Below the pieces are notes generated by a model, which saw nothing but the letters and a program-made list of their open reading frames with translations, ran no database searches and was not told where the DNA came from. Below are positions 62,151 through 64,000 of a DNA stretch of 64,000 nt, in pieces; position 1 is the stretch's first letter, and every line of letters starts with the position of its first letter. Both the position numbers and the translations under genes were made by a program. The DNA lies in assembly GCA_019637435.1 (NCBI GenBank), contig JAHBVO010000002.1:558001-622000 (forward strand). Reading direction: 5' to 3'. Source of the stretch: Candidatus Obscuribacterales bacterium. GTDB taxonomy: Bacteria > Cyanobacteriota > Vampirovibrionia > Obscuribacterales > Obscuribacteraceae.

Positions 62151-64000
62151 ATGGATGATTTAGAGAAAATCGTTTTGTCTCACCTTTCGCGAAACCCGCA
62201 AAGCGACGAAACGGCAAGCAGCGAAGCGGAATTGCAGTCTATGACCCACCAACACGAGATAGATGTGGACTCGGCAACTCGGCGTGACGCAGAACTTGAC
62301 TCCTCCATGGAGCAAGATCTCGACGCTGAGTTGATGCCTGAGGATGAAGGCGTACAATCGTTTAGTGACAGCCGCACGACGAAAGCCGAGGTAGATCTGA
62401 CCGACCAAGTTTCAAACAACGACCCGGAGGTGGCGGCCGATTATCTGCCTCCTTATGAACCTGACATGCGACCGCTTTGCCAGGGTTTGCCGTTCGTCTT
62501 GACTGATTCTGCACATCCCAGGCATGCGGTCAAGCACGGCAGTCATTTCCTGGTCCTTGATGACGCAGGTCTGATTCCGAGTTGCAATTCCATGGGGTAC
62601 GGTTACTATCGCTATGACACCAGGCACCTCAGCTCATGGGAACTCGAGCTGAACAATGCTCCTCTTTCGCTGCTGTCCTCTGATTTCACCAAAGGCTATG
62701 CCGCTGATTTGCTGTATACCAACAACCACTCCGAATCCGTCCCTCAGCAGAAGGTGACGGTAGAACGCAAAATCGTTCTTACGGACTTGCTCTGGGAGCA
62801 GATGACTCTTGAAAATTTCCACTCTGAACCTGTCGAAGTCGAGTTAGCTCTCCGGTTTTACTCCGACTTCGCGGACATCTTTGAAGTCAGAGGTGTAAAC
62901 AGACCAGAGCGCGGGCAGCGTATGAAACCTACGGCGCCAGGCGGTTCTTCCATATTCCTGGCATATAGAGGTGTTGACAATATTCTGCTTGAAACGGTGA
63001 TAGATTTTAAGAACATCCGTCCCACGTCTCTCAATGATGGTGAAGCGATTTTCAAACTGACTCTGCCTGTCAGGCGACCGGTCAGCATGGACATTTGCAT
63101 ATATACACGCTGGAATCGTGGTGCACCGAGGGCGGTGGCAAATGGAGCGGACTTCAAGGAAGCTGAGCAAATTGCCGATACAAATTACGAAAGTTGGCGT
63201 AACGAACTCACCACGATCGAAACGGATTTGAACATGTTCAACATCGCGATCGATAATTGTTACCGCGATTTGTACATGCTAAGGCAACCGACTCCCAAAG
63301 GTCTTGGTATCGCTGCTGGTATCCCCTGGTACTGTTCTCTATTCGGTCGAGACACCGCTATAACAGCACTACAGATGCTGCCATTCGCGCCGGATCTGGC
63401 ACGCAGTTGCATTGATGTGCTCGCAGCATATCAAGGACAAAAAACGGACACCTTTAGAGCTGAACGACCCGGAAAAATTTTGCATGAATTGCGAGTCGGA
63501 GAAATGGCTCGTAGGAAGGAGACTCCGCACGATCCGTATTATGGAACGGTCGACGCTACGCAACTCTGGCTCATCTTGATTGCCGAGTACATCGACTGGA
63601 CAGGTGATCTCGAGTATGCAAACTCGCTCTGGCCGAATATCAAACTGGCTCTTCGATTTCTCGATAACTCAGTGAAAACTGGCTACATGAGCTATAAACG
63701 CGAAAGCCCACTCGGATTAGAAAACCAGGGCTGGAAAGATTCCGGCGACTCTGTAACGCACCTCGATGGCAAACTGGCTGAACCTCCGATTTCTCTGTGT
63801 GAAGCGCAAGGCTATCTGTTTCTTGCCTGGATGAAAATTGCTAATCTTGCAAATCTTCTTGGGCAAAATTCACTCGCGTTTAAGCTGCGCCAGCGAGCGA
63901 TGGCTTTGAAAGAGCGCTTCCAAAAGGATTTCTGGATGGACTCCGAGCAGTTTATAGCTATTGCGCTTGATCGATACGGCAACCAGGTCCAGACAGTCTC
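62151..64000 (+). CDS. Amylo-alpha-1,6-glucosidase family protein (glycogen debranching type), cut at window edge
   Basis: 616 residues to the window edge, with no stop. The first 110 residues are acidic and low in order. A beta-rich N-terminal domain (GDE_N-type) begins near LVLDDAGLIPSCNSMGYGYY and RYDTRHLSSWELEL. A helical (alpha/alpha)6 part follows, with AAGIPWYCSLFGRDTAITAL, ELRVGEMARRKETPHDPYYG and GLENQGWKDSGDSVTHLDG. These blocks match the amylo-1,6-glucosidase/MGH-type family that trims glycogen or related glucans. Exact substrate is unknown; the C-terminal catalytic part is missing here. Confidence 0.88.
   Translation, partial: MDDLEKIVLSHLSRNPQSDETASSEAELQSMTHQHEIDVDSATRRDAELDSSMEQDLDAELMPEDEGVQSFSDSRTTKAEVDLTDQVSNNDPEVAADYLPPYEPDMRPLCQGLPFVLTDSAHPRHAVKHGSHFLVLDDAGLIPSCNSMGYGYYRYDTRHLSSWELELNNAPLSLLSSDFTKGYAADLLYTNNHSESVPQQKVTVERKIVLTDLLWEQMTLENFHSEPVEVELALRFYSDFADIFEVRGVNRPERGQRMKPTAPGGSSIFLAYRGVDNILLETVIDFKNIRPTSLNDGEAIFKLTLPVRRPVSMDICIYTRWNRGAPRAVANGADFKEAEQIADTNYESWRNELTTIETDLNMFNIAIDNCYRDLYMLRQPTPKGLGIAAGIPWYCSLFGRDTAITALQMLPFAPDLARSCIDVLAAYQGQKTDTFRAERPGKILHELRVGEMARRKETPHDPYYGTVDATQLWLILIAEYIDWTGDLEYANSLWPNIKLALRFLDNSVKTGYMSYKRESPLGLENQGWKDSGDSVTHLDGKLAEPPISLCEAQGYLFLAWMKIANLANLLGQNSLAFKLRQRAMALKERFQKDFWMDSEQFIAIALDRYGNQVQTV

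Noticed and set aside
1..64000. CRISPR arrays, tRNA or rRNA genes, insertion sequences, prophage or defence island
   Set aside because: I saw no regularly spaced repeats, cloverleaf-like sequences, transposase motifs or terminal repeats; gene content is chromosomal throughout.

Overview
The window (about 50% GC, dense gene packing, standard bacterial code) reads like a chromosome segment from a free-living, non-photosynthetic relative of the cyanobacteria, most plausibly Obscuribacterales within Vampirovibrionia (Melainabacteria). This is an inference from gene content: an RpaB/PhoB-like regulator, type IV pilus ATPase, many TPR and VIT/VWA secreted proteins, a non-mevalonate isoprenoid gene (dxs), a type II NADH dehydrogenase and a Ku/LigD pair, with no photosynthesis genes. 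I see no tRNA, rRNA, IS element, phage or CRISPR array. Layout: 1-4.1 kb holds a PilB/GspE ATPase cut by the window edge, a TPR membrane protein and a membrane protein with a decayed endonuclease/exonuclease/phosphatase domain. 4.1-9.8 kb is an acyl-export operon: one MBOAT acyltransferase followed by three tandem SGNH-type proteins. 10.2-12.2 kb has a response regulator and an HtrA-type protease. 12.4-19.6 kb is a housekeeping block: plsY, der, a coiled-coil J-domain protein, acylphosphatase and dnaX. 19.8-27.7 kb has a lipoprotein MsrA, a ferredoxin/metallo-beta-lactamase protein, a TPR lipoprotein and a CHASE2 histidine kinase with its LuxR-type regulator and a secreted protein. 28-34.1 kb holds two paralogous secreted VIT-VWA proteins that share an upstream motif. 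34.3-45.5 kb has NDH-2, dxs, a trypsin-like protease, recR, ybaB, a pair of lysophospholipid-type acyltransferases (the second lacking both catalytic residues) and a DUF4388 protein. 50-57.9 kb holds cpaB, several secreted proteins, an ACT-domain regulator, peptide deformylase, a fasciclin protein, a GNAT enzyme, rluE and a serine hydrolase. 58.6-61.8 kb is the non-homologous end-joining pair ligD-ku, and the window ends inside a glycogen-debranching-type glycosidase. The most interesting part is 46.4-49.3 kb. A TetR regulator is followed 16 bases later by an MsrA gene whose catalytic cysteine codon is an in-frame UGA. The gene is intact on both sides of that UGA, and a bacterial-type SECIS hairpin starts at the UGA and folds immediately downstream. 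This is the signature of a selenocysteine-containing methionine sulfoxide reductase, and simple gene calling would reduce it to a C-terminal fragment. The TetR promoter and the promoter of a nearby DsrE plus FMN-binding protein operon share the same design: TTGAC(A/G), a 17-base spacer filled by a near-identical palindrome, and a TAC-type -10. This defines a small, probably redox- or electrophile-responsive regulon containing the selenoprotein.
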